From Paenibacillus silagei (lineage in GTDB: Bacteria > Bacillota > Bacilli > Paenibacillales > Paenibacillaceae): DNA of 64,000 nucleotides. The position numbers and the translations under genes are program-made. The notes under the pieces were generated by a model that did no database searches, was not told the origin of the DNA, and worked only from the letters and a program-made list of their open reading frames with translations. The DNA lies in contig NZ_JAGGLV010000010.1 in assembly GCF_017874735.1 (NCBI RefSeq), positions 1-64,000 on the forward strand. Direction: 5' to 3'. The first letter of the stretch is position 1; each line of letters starts with the position of its first letter. This document shows, in pieces, positions 1 to 10,200 of this stretch.

Positions 1-1
1 G

Positions 2-46
2 AAAAAGACGACGTCCATTCGGAGGACCGAATAGCGTCGTCTTTTT
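2..46. terminator. bidirectional intrinsic terminator
   Basis: GACGACG (7-13) pairs with CGTCGTC (35-41), and an inner ATTCGG pairs with CCGAAT. The stem is flanked by AAAAA on the left and TTTTT on the right, so it can act on either strand. It probably ends a gene lying left of the window. Confidence 0.8.
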
Positions 47-223
47 GATACGTTTTTTTACTTTTTCTAAGAACGGCTAGTTTTTCAGGAGCCTCGTGGG
101 GGGGGGGTTGTAATCATTGCAGGCAGCAGCTGCGGATACTTTCAGCCCGGAGGCGGGCAGATGTACAGGCAAATACCGGGTGAGGCGAATAGAGTGTTAA
201 GAAACAAATACAGGAGGGATATT

Positions 224-574
224 ATGGCACACCCGGTTACGAAGCAACAAGTGATCAAGCTGATAGGCAAACATATCGTGGCGGTAAAAAAAGACGGGTC
301 CAAAGTGACGGGCAAACTGATCCGCATCTCAGGCAACCGGTTGATTCTGCAGCGTATCAGTGGTAAAAAAGTACAAACCAAGGCACTGATTCCGCTCGTA
401 TTGTTTGATTTGCTGGCCATTGGTACGGCTCCTTACGGTTATGGCGGAGGCTACGGGTATGGCGGTGCTCCTTACGGGGGCGGTTATGGTTATGGCCATG
501 GTCCAGTTCCCGGCCCTTATGGCGGCTACGGCCCAGGTCCTGGTTATGGAATTCCGCCGATCGGATTCTTTTAA
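224..574 (+). CDS. small protein with Gly/Tyr-rich C-terminal tail
   Basis: A 116-residue protein of unknown function. The ATG at 224 is chosen because CAGGAGGGAT lies 5-10 bases before it; the reading frame stays open further upstream but has no such site. The first ~65 residues are basic and alternate hydrophobic and charged residues (GKHIVAVKKDGSKVTGKL), which suggests a small beta-barrel of the Sm-like kind; that is a guess from the pattern. The tail is repeated GYGGGYGYGG-type sequence with Pro, typical of spore-coat or surface-associated proteins of Bacillales. No signal peptide or membrane segment is seen. Expression in the spore is possible but nothing here proves it. Confidence 0.7.
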   Translation: MAHPVTKQQVIKLIGKHIVAVKKDGSKVTGKLIRISGNRLILQRISGKKVQTKALIPLVLFDLLAIGTAPYGYGGGYGYGGAPYGGGYGYGHGPVPGPYGGYGPGPGYGIPPIGFF

Positions 575-595
575 GCCATATAACTTGCTGCTTTA

Positions 596-1042
596 TCAGC
601 GGAACTGTTTCTCAAGCTCATAGCAGTAGTTTTGCGGTTGATAACGGGCTACGCTGTAGCCCAGTTTTTCATAAAAGTTCAGACCGGCGGTATTTCCGGT
701 ATCTACAGAGACCTTTGCTCTGTGGCATGCACGGGATAGTGCAAACCGCTCCGCCCTGTCCATAAGCATATTTCCGTATCGCTTACGCCTTGCATCCGGG
801 GCAATGGCGAGCATATCAATGTATAATAAATCGCCATGCAGCAGAAAATGCACGAACCCCAGCGGATCACTGTCGTAGTCGGGACAAGCAACAAGTGTGA
901 CTCCCTGTCCCAGGCGGCGGGGCAGATCCTTCCTGACCTGATTAATGATTGTCTGCGGAAGATGGGATAACGGGACAAGCTGCTTTTCAATTAAGTCATA
1001 AATAATCGTGTCATCCTGCCTGGGTCTGCGGTAACGAATCAT
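596..1042 (-). CDS. GNAT family N-acetyltransferase
   Basis: A 148-residue protein with the GNAT core: a beta-strand (LLYIDMLAIAP) followed by the acetyl-CoA pyrophosphate-binding segment (DARRKRYGNML) and a C-terminal NTAGLNFYEKLGYSV motif, the usual ending of the fold. GNAT enzymes move an acetyl group from acetyl-CoA to an amine; the substrate here cannot be read. The start at 1042 (MIRYRR) is preceded by GAAAGGGGGC; an in-frame ATG eight codons upstream has no good ribosome binding site. It converges on the Gly/Tyr-rich gene with a 21-base gap. Confidence 0.85.
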   Translation of the reverse strand: MIRYRRPRQDDTIIYDLIEKQLVPLSHLPQTIINQVRKDLPRRLGQGVTLVACPDYDSDPLGFVHFLLHGDLLYIDMLAIAPDARRKRYGNMLMDRAERFALSRACHRAKVSVDTGNTAGLNFYEKLGYSVARYQPQNYCYELEKQFR

Positions 1043-1160
1043 AAATATTGCCCCCTTTCCACGCATTGTCGTACATCATATGCCCCGGGCGGTGTGGGCG
1101 TTCCGGCAAGAATAGAACAAGATTTTATGAACAATTTAATGTATAACCCGCAGATGGGTA

Positions 1161-1189
1161 TTGACTAACCGTGTGAGGAATCATATAAT
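1161..1189 (+). promoter_or_regulatory. sigma-A type promoter of the ilv-leu operon
   Basis: TTGACT (1161-1166), a 17-base spacer and TATAAT (1184-1189), lying just upstream of the T-box leader. No other good promoter is seen before ilvB. Confidence 0.8.
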
Positions 1190-1220
1190 GTGTCTAAACA
1201 TTTAACGAGCATACATGTAT

Positions 1221-1560
1221 CGGCAATGATGAGGACGAAGTTTTAAGGGCTCTTTTGTTCAGAGAGTGAGAGGAATTGCTGCAACCTCCACCAGAATCCC
1301 TTATATACGAGCTCACCTCGGAGCTGTTTCCCTGAAAGGTCCACCAGCAGGAGCGGTGGAATTATTAGGGGGAATCGTTTGGTCCGCGTTAGGGACTTCA
1401 GGTTACGAAGATTTGGGCCCTGCCTACATCGATGGATTTTTGTATACCTGATAAGGCATATCATCGTGAGATGTTATGCAAACATGGGTGGTACCACGGA
1501 AGCTAAACCTTTCGTCCCTCACGCGCTTCTTCTGCGCGTGGGAGGCGAAAGGTTTTTTTG
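1221..1560 (+). promoter_or_regulatory. T-box leader (tRNA-sensing attenuator) of ilvB
   Basis: The conserved T-box core TGGTACCACGG is at 1489-1499, followed by a strong terminator (AAACCTTTCG pairing with CGAAAGGTTT, then a T run, 1505-1559). The apical part of stem I is recognisable (AGAGAG at 1261-1266, then GGAATTGCTGCAACC), with AAGGG (1245-1249) able to pair with CCCTT above the specifier loop. Uncharged tRNA should stabilise the antiterminator and switch on the ilv-leu genes. I could not assign the specifier codon with confidence; a branched-chain amino acid codon (Ile, Leu or Val) is expected from the downstream genes. Confidence 0.9.
1506..1559 (+). terminator. T-box regulated terminator
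   Basis: The long GC-rich hairpin of the T-box leader, closed by AACCTTTCG/CGAAAGGTT with an inner CACGCGC...GCGCGTG stem and seven Ts. It is competed by pairing of the T-box core with sequence on its left arm. Confidence 0.85.
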
Positions 1561-1663
1561 TTGAAACAGGAAAGATTTAAGCCTGTTCGCTAATATTAAA
1601 GGTTGGATACTGACGTCTTGTCATTTGAATAATGTATGTGAACGATCGAAGGGAGGAATACTG

Positions 1664-3415
1664 ATGAGCGCGCAATTACCGGAAGAAGTGCGGTCGATAG
1701 AGCAGTTACGTGAGAAATGGAAAAATCCAGAGGTGGTTTCGGGTTCCGAAGTCCTCCTGCGCAGTCTTGTACTGGAAGGTGTAGATACTGTATTTGGATA
1801 TCCCGGCGGGGCTGTACTCTATATCTATGATGCTCTTTATGGATTCGACGATTTCAATCATATTCTGACACGCCATGAGCAGGGAGCGATCCATGCGGCT
1901 GACGGGTACGCAAGAGCGAGCGGTAAAGTGGGCGTATGTATTGCCACTTCAGGCCCCGGGGCAACCAATCTGGTAACGGGAATCGCTACAGCTTTTATGG
2001 ATTCGGTTCCGCTGGTGGTCATTACCGGTAACGTATTCTCCAGCCTGATTGGCACAGATGCTTTTCAGGAAGCGGATATTACCGGGATAACGATGCCGAT
2101 TACGAAGCACAGCTATCTGGTGCGGGATGTTGAGGATCTGCCTCGAATTATTCATGAAGCCTTCCATATTGCGAATACGGGACGTAAAGGTCCGGTACTG
2201 ATCGATATACCGAAGGATGTATCGGCGGCGATGACATTGTTCACTCCGGCAGAACACCAGGGAGTTAACCTTCGCGGCTACAATCCGCGCACGGTTCCCA
2301 ATAAGCTGCAGCTCGATAAGCTTGTGAAGGCTATTGAGGCGGCGGAGCGTCCGATTATTATTGCAGGCGGCGGAGTCATCTACTCTGGAGCACATGAGTC
2401 CATGTATGAATTCGTGAAGCGCACGGAGATTCCAATCACTACTACATTGCTGGGACTGGGGTGTTACCCGAGCGGCGAAGAGTTGTGGATGGGAATGCCG
2501 GGAATGCATGGCACATACACAGCGAATAATGCCATTCAGCAATGCGATCTGCTGATAAACATCGGTGCCCGGTTCGATGACCGCGTAACCGGCAAGCTGG
2601 ACGGCTTCGCTCCCAAAGCGAAGATCGTGCATATCGATATTGATCCGGCCGAGATCGGCAAGAATGTAGCAACTGATATTCCTATTGTGGGCGATGTTAA
2701 GACGGTTCTGGAAATGCTGATCCCGGATGTGAAGCGTGCCTCGAAGGCCGACGCCTGGAGAACACAGATTGCCCAGTGGAAGCTGGACCAGCCGTACCGG
2801 TACAAGGATTCGGAGACGGAGCTGAAGCCGCAGTGGGTCATCCAGATGATCAATGACACCACCAAAGGTGAAGCTATTGTGACGACTGACGTAGGCCAGC
2901 ATCAGATGTGGGCTGCTCAATATTACAAGTTCAACCATCCGCGTTCATGGATTACTTCGGGGGGCCTTGGAACAATGGGCTTCGGATTCCCGTCAGCGAT
3001 CGGGGCGCAAATGGCCCATCCGCAGCGGCTCGTAGTCTCTATTAATGGTGATGGCGGCATGCAGATGTGTTCCCAGGAGCTTGCGATCTGTGCGATCAAT
3101 AAGATTCCGGTCAAGATCGTTGTGATTAACAATCAGGTACTCGGAATGGTTCGTCAGTGGCAGAACCTGATCTATGAGAAGCGTTACAGCTATACCGATC
3201 TGGCCGGCAGCCCGGACTTTGTGAAGCTGGCTGAGGCTTACGGTGTGAAGGGCCTGCGGGCAACGAACAAGGAAGAAGCCAGCGCCGCCTGGAAAGAAGC
3301 CATGGAAACACCTGGACCTGTCCTGGTAGAATTCGTTGTCCCCAAAGACGAGAATGTCTACCCGATGGTAACCCAAGGGTCTACCATTGATCAAATGCTG
3401 ATGGGGGATGAATAA
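1664..3415 (+). CDS. ilvB: acetolactate synthase, large (catalytic) subunit
   Basis: The 583-residue TPP-dependent enzyme condenses two pyruvates to acetolactate, or pyruvate with 2-oxobutyrate, in valine/leucine/isoleucine synthesis. The N-terminal domain has FGYPGGAVLYIYD and the catalytic glutamate E72 in RHEQGAIHAADGYARA. The C-terminal TPP-binding motif is GDGG near residue 460 followed by INNQVLGMVRQWQ. Length and order are those of full-length catalytic subunits. The ATG at 1664 has AAGGGAGGA six bases upstream; an in-frame TTG at 1625 is ignored. It heads ilvB-ilvN-ilvC-leuA, and its stop lies two bases before the ilvN start, so the two subunits are translationally coupled. Confidence 0.97.
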   Translation: MSAQLPEEVRSIEQLREKWKNPEVVSGSEVLLRSLVLEGVDTVFGYPGGAVLYIYDALYGFDDFNHILTRHEQGAIHAADGYARASGKVGVCIATSGPGATNLVTGIATAFMDSVPLVVITGNVFSSLIGTDAFQEADITGITMPITKHSYLVRDVEDLPRIIHEAFHIANTGRKGPVLIDIPKDVSAAMTLFTPAEHQGVNLRGYNPRTVPNKLQLDKLVKAIEAAERPIIIAGGGVIYSGAHESMYEFVKRTEIPITTTLLGLGCYPSGEELWMGMPGMHGTYTANNAIQQCDLLINIGARFDDRVTGKLDGFAPKAKIVHIDIDPAEIGKNVATDIPIVGDVKTVLEMLIPDVKRASKADAWRTQIAQWKLDQPYRYKDSETELKPQWVIQMINDTTKGEAIVTTDVGQHQMWAAQYYKFNHPRSWITSGGLGTMGFGFPSAIGAQMAHPQRLVVSINGDGGMQMCSQELAICAINKIPVKIVVINNQVLGMVRQWQNLIYEKRYSYTDLAGSPDFVKLAEAYGVKGLRATNKEEASAAWKEAMETPGPVLVEFVVPKDENVYPMVTQGSTIDQMLMGDE

Positions 3416-3417
3416 CA

Positions 3418-3900
3418 GTGATGAGACATACGATTGCTGTGCTTGTGAATGACCAGCCTGGCGTGCTGCAGCGGGTATCCGGATTATTTGGCCGCCGGGG
3501 GTTCAATATTGAGAGTATTACTGTTGGGCAATCCGAAGAGGTCGGATTGTCCCGGATGGTCATTGTAACGTTAGGTGATCAGCATACTCTGGAGCAGATT
3601 GAGAAGCAGCTCTACAAGCTGATTGATGTAATTAAGGTAGTTGATCTGGGTTCAAAGCCTATGGTTGCCCGTGAGCTGGCGCTCATTAAGGTCAAGGCTG
3701 AGCCCTCTGAGCGGCCTGAGATTATGGGCGTAGTCGAGACCTTTCGTGCCTCGGTAGTAGATATCGGTACGGCAAGCCTGCTGGTGCAGGTAGTCGGAGA
3801 AACCACCAAAATTGATGCAATGATTGAGCTGCTGAAGCCTTATGGCATTAAGGAGCTGTCCCGGACAGGAGTAACGGCAATGATCCGCGGGAATGCCTAA
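3418..3900 (+). CDS. ilvN: acetolactate synthase, small (regulatory) subunit
   Basis: A 160-residue ACT-domain protein that activates IlvB and carries feedback inhibition by branched-chain amino acids. The ACT signature is VNDQPGVLQRVSGLFGRRG followed by FNIESITVG, then a second ACT-like half from about residue 80. The GTG at 3418 is placed 10 bases after the GGGGG inside the end of ilvB; the next codon is ATG, so the start could be one codon later. No gene-specific promoter is visible, consistent with co-transcription with ilvB. Confidence 0.95.
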   Translation: MMRHTIAVLVNDQPGVLQRVSGLFGRRGFNIESITVGQSEEVGLSRMVIVTLGDQHTLEQIEKQLYKLIDVIKVVDLGSKPMVARELALIKVKAEPSERPEIMGVVETFRASVVDIGTASLLVQVVGETTKIDAMIELLKPYGIKELSRTGVTAMIRGNA

Positions 3901-3995
3901 TCGTCACATTTTACAGCTTTAACGAATTGCTGCTTGCGTGCATTAATTTAATTAAGACATTCATTTAATTAAGATTAGGACAGACTTTGCCCGCT

Positions 3996-4071
3996 AAAGA
4001 GCGGGGGCTTGAGGAGCACGCTATAATAGAGTAAGCCTAACAGGAGTGTGCTCTTGAAGCACCCGCTCTTT
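3996..4071 (+). repeat. 24-bp imperfect inverted repeat in the ilvN-ilvC spacer
   Basis: The arm at 3996-4019 is complementary to 4048-4071 over 24 positions with three mismatches. The 28-base loop contains TATAAT (4022-4027), but no -35 element sits at the right distance. The structure is large for a simple terminator and has no T run. It may be an mRNA-processing or stabilising hairpin or the relic of a small mobile palindrome. Confidence 0.7.
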
Positions 4072-4105
4072 ACGATGGGTCCCAAATCAAAGGAGGATTT
4101 TGACA

Positions 4106-5098
4106 ATGGCAGTTACAACGTACTATGAACAGGATGCAGAGCTTAGCGTATTGAAGGGAAAGACAATTGCAGTAATCGGGTACGGTAGCCAAGGACATGC
4201 CCAGGCACAGAACCTGCGTGACAGTGGTCTTCAGGTGGTTATCGGTCTGCGTGAAGGTAAATCTTTTGAAACTGCCAAGAATGACGGCTTTGAAGTATTG
4301 TCTGTAGCAGAAGCAGTATCCCGTGCAGATGTGGTGCAAATCCTCATGCCGGACGAAACTCAGGCATCTGTATATAAGAATGATATCGAACCGAACCTCA
4401 AGAATGGCGCGGCTCTGATGTTCTCCCACGGTTTCAACGTGCATTTTGGACAAATCGTAGCTCCTAAGGATGCGGATGTGCTGTTGGTAGCTCCTAAATC
4501 TCCTGGACACATGGTTCGCCGCACTTATGTTGAAGGCTTCGGCGTTCCCGGCCTGATCGCTATTGAACAGGATGCAACCGGCAATGCCAAGGCTATTGGT
4601 CTGGCGTATGCCAAAGGCATCGGCTGTACCCGTGCCGGAGTCATCGAAACCTCCTTCCGTGAAGAGACAGAAACGGATCTGTTCGGTGAACAGGCTGTTC
4701 TCTGCGGCGGTGTGTCCGAACTGATTAAGGCTGGTTTCGAGACATTGACTGAAGCCGGATATGCGCCTGAGATGGCTTACTTCGAGTGCTTGCATGAGCT
4801 GAAGCTGATCGTTGACATGGTATATGAAGGCGGATTGTCCAGCATGCGCGATTCCATCAGTAACACAGCGGAATACGGTGACTATGTAACTGGACCACGC
4901 ATCATTACTGCTGAGACTAAGAAAGCTATGAAAGAAGTACTATCTGATATTCAACAGGGTAAATTCGCCCGCGACTTTATCCTTGAGAACCAATCCGGCC
5001 GTGCCTTCCTGACCGCTACCCGCCGCAATGAAGCCGCTCATCCGGTAGAAGTGGTTGGCAGCCAGCTGCGTGAAATGATGCACTGGATTAAGAAATAA
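4106..5098 (+). CDS. ilvC: ketol-acid reductoisomerase
   Basis: A 330-residue class I (short) enzyme. It isomerises and reduces acetolactate to 2,3-dihydroxyisovalerate, using Mg2+ and NAD(P)H. The Rossmann loop GYGSQGHAQAQNLRDSG lies near residue 25. The C-terminal knotted domain holds the metal ligands in ETETDLFGEQAVLCGG and later KLIVDMVYEGG. The start is the ATG after AAAGGAGGAT; an in-frame TTG two codons earlier overlaps the ribosome binding site. It is separated from ilvN by about 200 bases holding a large hairpin, and is followed by leuA. Confidence 0.97.
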   Translation: MAVTTYYEQDAELSVLKGKTIAVIGYGSQGHAQAQNLRDSGLQVVIGLREGKSFETAKNDGFEVLSVAEAVSRADVVQILMPDETQASVYKNDIEPNLKNGAALMFSHGFNVHFGQIVAPKDADVLLVAPKSPGHMVRRTYVEGFGVPGLIAIEQDATGNAKAIGLAYAKGIGCTRAGVIETSFREETETDLFGEQAVLCGGVSELIKAGFETLTEAGYAPEMAYFECLHELKLIVDMVYEGGLSSMRDSISNTAEYGDYVTGPRIITAETKKAMKEVLSDIQQGKFARDFILENQSGRAFLTATRRNEAAHPVEVVGSQLREMMHWIKK

Positions 5099-5142
5099 AA
5101 TCATATACTTCAGAATACAAGTAACCATAGTGTGATTCTCAG

Positions 5143-5169
5143 ATGCGGCCGTAATTTTGCGGGCCGCAT
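5143..5169 (+). other. hairpin between ilvC and leuA
   Basis: ATGCGGCC (5143-5150) pairs perfectly with GGCCGCAT (5162-5169) around an 11-base loop. The T run is poor, so this may be a weak terminator or an RNA-stabilising element rather than the end of the operon. Confidence 0.4.
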
Positions 5170-5206
5170 TTGAGGGTTTATGGACAATCTTCAGGAGGTG
5201 CTCAGC

Positions 5207-6748
5207 ATGCGGAAAATTCATGTGTTCGACACGACACTGCGTGACGGGGAGCAGTCGCCGGGTGTGAACCTCAATACACGTGAGAAGGTAGAAATCGCTT
5301 ACCAGCTGGAGAAGCTGGGAATTGACCGGATGGAGGCAGGCTTTCCAGCCGCTTCGCCAGGAGATCTGGCTGCGGTGAACGCAGTGGCCAGAGCGGTCAA
5401 GAACGTCACCGTAATCGGTCTGTCCCGTTCCAGAGAGAGCGATATTGATGCGGTCAAGGAAGCGCTGCAGGGGGCACAGGACCCATGCATTCATATTTTC
5501 CTGGCTACATCGCCGATACACCGTCAGCATAAGCTGCGCATGGAGAAGTCACAAGTGCTGGAAACGGCACAATCGGCGATCCGCTATGCCAAGAAGTATT
5601 TTCCCAAGCTGGAATTCTCCCTGGAGGACGCCGGCCGTACCGAGCGTGATTTCATGGCTGAAATGGTATCCATGGCGATCCGCGAGGGTGCGAATGTGGT
5701 GAATATTCCGGATACGGTCGGTTACCTGAATCCGGCGGAATACGGTGCCATCTTCAAATTCCTGAAGGATACGGTGCCGGATATCGAGCGGGTACAGCTT
5801 AGCGCCCATTGTCATAATGATCTGGGGATGGCTACTGCCAATACGCTGGCCGCCATTCAGAATGGCGCAGACCAGATTGAGGGTACGATCAACGGGATCG
5901 GGGAACGTGCCGGCAATACAGCGATTGAAGAGGTGGCTCTGGCGCTTGAGACCCGCAGTGAGTATTTCGGCGCGAAGACCTCTCTGGTCCTATCCGAAAT
6001 CTCCCGTACCAGCCGCCTCGTCAGTAAGCTGACAGGGATGGTTGTGCCGGGGAACAAGGCGATTGTCGGCGCGAATGCCTTCGCCCATGAATCCGGGATT
6101 CATCAGGATGGCATGCTGAAGGAGAAGACGACCTACGAGATTATGACACCGGAAACCATCGGCCTCAAAGAAAGCAAGCTGGTGCTCGGCAAGCATTCGG
6201 GCCGTCACGCTTTCCGCGATAAGCTGAGTGATCTGGGCTATGACATCTCTGAGGAAGAGGTCAATGCCGCTTTTGCCAAGTTCAAGGATCTCGCAGATAA
6301 GAAAAAAGAAGTCTCAGACGAGGATATCCTTGCGCTTCTGGAAGAGAAGCTGATCGATACGCCGGAAACCTTCAGCCTGCAGACGATCTATGTTACGTAT
6401 GGCAATGAGGCTACTCCAACCGCCAAGGTGATTATTCATGGCCAGGACCCGCAGCCGATTGTGGCGGTTGCCGAAGGCAACGGATCGGTAGATGCGATCT
6501 ACAATGCCATTGACCAGGCTACAGGGGAAGAAGTCACACTTGGTGATTATTCGATCAAAGCCGTCAGCAGAGGGAAGGATGCTCAGGGTGAGGTGCATGT
6601 CGTGCTCTCGCAAGGCGAGGTGGCTGCACAGGGCCGCGGACTTAGCACCGATATTCTGGAAGCAAGTGCCAGAGCCTATCTGGATGCACTGAACAAGTTG
6701 ATTGAGAAGCGCAAGACCTACACCAAGCGGGAGCATGCCAATCTATAA
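5207..6748 (+). CDS. leuA: 2-isopropylmalate synthase
   Basis: A 513-residue enzyme that condenses acetyl-CoA with 2-oxoisovalerate, the first committed step of leucine synthesis. The DRE-TIM barrel begins DTTLRDGEQSPGVN (residues 7-20) and has the metal-binding SAHCHNDLGMA near residue 200. NGIGERAGNTAIEEV and the leucine-sensing C-terminal domain (about 390-505) follow. The start at 5207 has CAGGAGGTG upstream; an ATG at 5180 in the same frame lies before that site and is rejected. A strong terminator follows directly, so leuB, which lies about 11 kb away, is not in this operon; leuC and leuD are absent from the window. Confidence 0.97.
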   Translation: MRKIHVFDTTLRDGEQSPGVNLNTREKVEIAYQLEKLGIDRMEAGFPAASPGDLAAVNAVARAVKNVTVIGLSRSRESDIDAVKEALQGAQDPCIHIFLATSPIHRQHKLRMEKSQVLETAQSAIRYAKKYFPKLEFSLEDAGRTERDFMAEMVSMAIREGANVVNIPDTVGYLNPAEYGAIFKFLKDTVPDIERVQLSAHCHNDLGMATANTLAAIQNGADQIEGTINGIGERAGNTAIEEVALALETRSEYFGAKTSLVLSEISRTSRLVSKLTGMVVPGNKAIVGANAFAHESGIHQDGMLKEKTTYEIMTPETIGLKESKLVLGKHSGRHAFRDKLSDLGYDISEEEVNAAFAKFKDLADKKKEVSDEDILALLEEKLIDTPETFSLQTIYVTYGNEATPTAKVIIHGQDPQPIVAVAEGNGSVDAIYNAIDQATGEEVTLGDYSIKAVSRGKDAQGEVHVVLSQGEVAAQGRGLSTDILEASARAYLDALNKLIEKRKTYTKREHANL

Positions 6749-6760
6749 TTTAACTATTTA

Positions 6761-6812
6761 AAAGAAGCTTCACCGGACCAGTTCATTTTGTCCGGGGAGG
6801 CTTCTTTTTTTT
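6761..6812 (+). terminator. terminator of the ilv-leuA operon
   Basis: AAAGAAGC...GCTTCTTT outer stem with an inner CCGGAC/GTCCGG stem and a run of eight Ts. Confidence 0.85.
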
Positions 6813-7211
6813 GTTCAATAATCTGCTGAAATTTTTTTGACGCTGAGCATTCCGGGGTAGAATCCAGCTGAAGGGGATTTGAAACAAGTTTTAAATGAAA
6901 AGAATGAACAAGATGAGTCGGAAAAATGAAAAATAGTTCATAATCCAGGGTGGATTCCACATTATCAGCGTTTGAAACCACTTTTTTGTCGATAAAAATA
7001 TTTTATTTTTAAGTTATCTATGATTTATCTCATAATCTGTTCAGAAATTGTTCAGAGGCGGCAAGTAAAGTTACGGAAGTACAGTACAAGCGAAATCGAA
7101 GGCCCACATACATATTAGTGACAGGGGGACGATCGGGAAGAAGCAGGCCGGAACGGGTAATTGCGACGCTGGAACAATCATTTTGCAGAAAGAGAGAGAG
7201 GTTATAATTAC
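6813..7211 (+). other. long AT-rich leader before the adhesin gene
   Basis: About 400 bases with no gene I can support. The stretch 6980-7050 is very AT-rich, with a direct repeat of GTTCAGA near 7037-7055. No riboswitch or T-box pattern is recognised. A long 5' leader or complex upstream control of the adhesin is possible. Confidence 0.5.
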
Positions 7212-10200
7212 ATGAAGAAAAAGACGATAGGCGCCTGGTTGGTTGTTGTAATGCTGATTACACAGTTTGCCAACGGTTTCGGGTTCATGACGAAGGTTAA
7301 GGCGGATGGGACGGATAATATCATCACCAGTGTTACGATGGCTGTGTATGAGAATGGCACACAGGTCACGGATAGTGTGTATAAGCTTGATTCGGAGGTT
7401 AAAGTCGGGCTGACCTTCAAGCTTCCGGTAACGGACCCTGAGACTGGAGCGCATGGCTACAAGGGTGGAGATACGTTCGTGTATCAGTTGCCTTCCCAGT
7501 TAGCAATCGATAAAAATTACTCGGGAAAATTGTTCTACGACGGAGTGGAGTCGGGCAGTATCGGAGACTACACAGTAGGTACAGATAACAAAGTGGTGCT
7601 TACATTCAATAGTGAAATCGAAGGCTTATTTGATGTAGGCGGTACTTTCAATGTGACGTCCAAACTTAGCTCTACCAAAGTCACAGGAACCACGACTCAG
7701 GAGCTGTTATTCCCGATCGCCGGGAACCTGAATAATACGATTGTGATTAAAGTCCATCCTAAGGGCGGCACCAGCATTACCAAGGACGGAATTCCACAGC
7801 CGCAAAAATACAATCCGTCCAGTATCCTCTGGACCGTTGATGTAAACACGGTGCAGGACGAAGTATACAAAGCGGTCGTTACGGACTCCCTTCTGGCAGG
7901 CCTGGAGCTTGACCCAAGTTCAATTAAGGTCTACAAGCTTGCCGTGGATGTTCAAGGGAATGCATCTCAGGGAGCACAGATCGGTTTGGATCAATATGAT
8001 GCTTCAGGCAGCACGGCAAGTAGCTTGAACGTGAAGTTTAATAATACGATTAAAGATGCGTATCGGGTGACATTCTCGACCAAGATTACAAATACATCGG
8101 CTAAAAATTTCACCAATACAGCTACACTTACGGGTGAAGGAATCGATAAGAGTTCTTCTAAGACGGTTGATATTGTGCGCGGAGCACCGTTGAAGAAAAT
8201 TGCAACAGGAAACTTCGATCCCGTGACCGAAACAATTCCTTGGGAAATTCAATTCAACTATAACGTACAAACCATTACATCCGCGAATGCGGTGTTGCTG
8301 GATTATTTTAACGACTCCCAGGTGTTGGTTGAAGATTCAGTAGTGGTCTATAAGATCAAACTGGACCAGAATGGCAATGCTAGTGAAGACGGCACCCTAA
8401 CTAAGGGAACGGATTATACAATTACTACTGCGACTTCGACCCCAGAAGGCAAGACCGGGTTCGAACTGAAATTTAATAATGATATCAACTCAGCTTACAA
8501 AATTGTCTATAAAACAAAGGTCAAAGACCGTGTATACGGTAATACAGAAACGATCCGTAATGATGTTACTTACAATGGTGAGACTAAAGGAGATCAACGG
8601 GATATTTTCCAGCAAATAGTCAAGAAAAATTTTGCCGATGTTGACTATTTGAATAAAACTGTAAAGTGGACCATTGAGGTAAACAAAGATGGTAGAGTGA
8701 TGAACGATCTGGTGCTGAAGGATACCTTTGATAATGGCGGGTTGAAATTAAGCGAGCCGATCAATATCACTTTGACACCAGCTATGAACAGCGCAGATTA
8801 TACGATTACACCAAACGGTTCGAATTATGCCAAGGGTGACGGGTTCACCATCACATTCTCTAAGCCGATCAATAAGCCGTTTACGGTGACGTATACAACC
8901 AGTTTTGACTATTACAAATTGCAGAGTGGTGCGACCAGCTTCAAGAACACCGCACAGCTTGATTGGAAGGATGCTAACGGCAAGGATCAAAGCATTAAGG
9001 GTGATGCAACCTTTGATCCGCGGTCTGAAGTCAAGAACAACGGTAATAAAACAGGTTCATACGATGTAAAGACCAAACAGCTTACTTGGACAGTAAGAGC
9101 CAACTATAATAAACGGGAGCTGGCTGCAGGAGCTACGCTGGTGGATACGATTCCCGCAGGTCAGAAAGCAACTAGCGTTACTGCAGTAGTGTATAAATTT
9201 GATTATGCTGCGGATGGAATCCCTGTTAAAGGTGCTTTGATAGACGCTTCGAAATACGATTTGACTGTCACAGACAAGCAACTTACAGTGAAATTCAAAG
9301 AGCAGGTTGATTATGCCTTCCAGGTGGTCTTCAGTACAGAGTTCATTGATGGTGATGTTAATAAAGGTACAGTTAAGAATACAGCCACCTTATATGACAA
9401 GGACAACGAACCGGTTTCTAAGCCTCTGGAAGCCACAGTAACGATTCCTAAGGGTGGAGAATATGTCGCCAAAGGGTTTACACAGGATAACAATGATCAG
9501 ACTCTTCTGAACTGGAAAGTGGTCATCAACGCCAACCAGTCCGTTGTCAAAAACGTTAAACTGGTAGATGATCCTAGCTCGAATCAGGTGCTTTTGCCGG
9601 ACAGCTTCCATCTCTACGTGACTACAGTGAATCAGAGCGGGGTAGCAGTAGACCCAACGTCTGGTAATGAATTGAAGAAGGATGTTGATTACACCCTCAC
9701 TTTCAAGACCGGCACTGATGGTAAAGAAAGCTTCGAGCTTGTCTTCCTGAACCCGAACCCGATCAGCAAGCCGTACATTCTGACATATCAGACTGTTGTA
9801 ACTGAAGCGGGAAATAATGTTCAACTGAAAAACGCGATCTCGTTTAGCGGTGATGGTGTAGAACAGATTACAAAACCTGTTACATCTGAAAAGACTATTA
9901 ACATTGTAGACACATCCGGTACAGGTAGTGGTGTAAAAGGGTCGCTGGTTGTAACTAAGACTAATCAGGCCGGCGATGAAAAGCTTAAAGGCGCTGAGTT
10001 CGCACTCTCACGGGTGATTGGAACTGAACTGAAGGAGACTCAAAAACAGACTTCTGCAGAAGACGGAACTCTGACTTTTACAAATCTTAAGGCTGGTAAA
10101 TATGTATTGAAAGAAACCAAAGCTCCGGCAGGCTACTCACTGGACAGCTCAGAGATTAAGGTAACAATTAATTCGTCCACAGCTGTGAAGCTGACCGTCA

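Noticed and set aside
161..223. Upstream extension of the Gly/Tyr-rich protein
   Set aside because: The start at 224 has a strong ribosome binding site; the extension has none.
1949..2938. 329-residue minus-strand frame
   Set aside because: Antisense shadow of ilvB.
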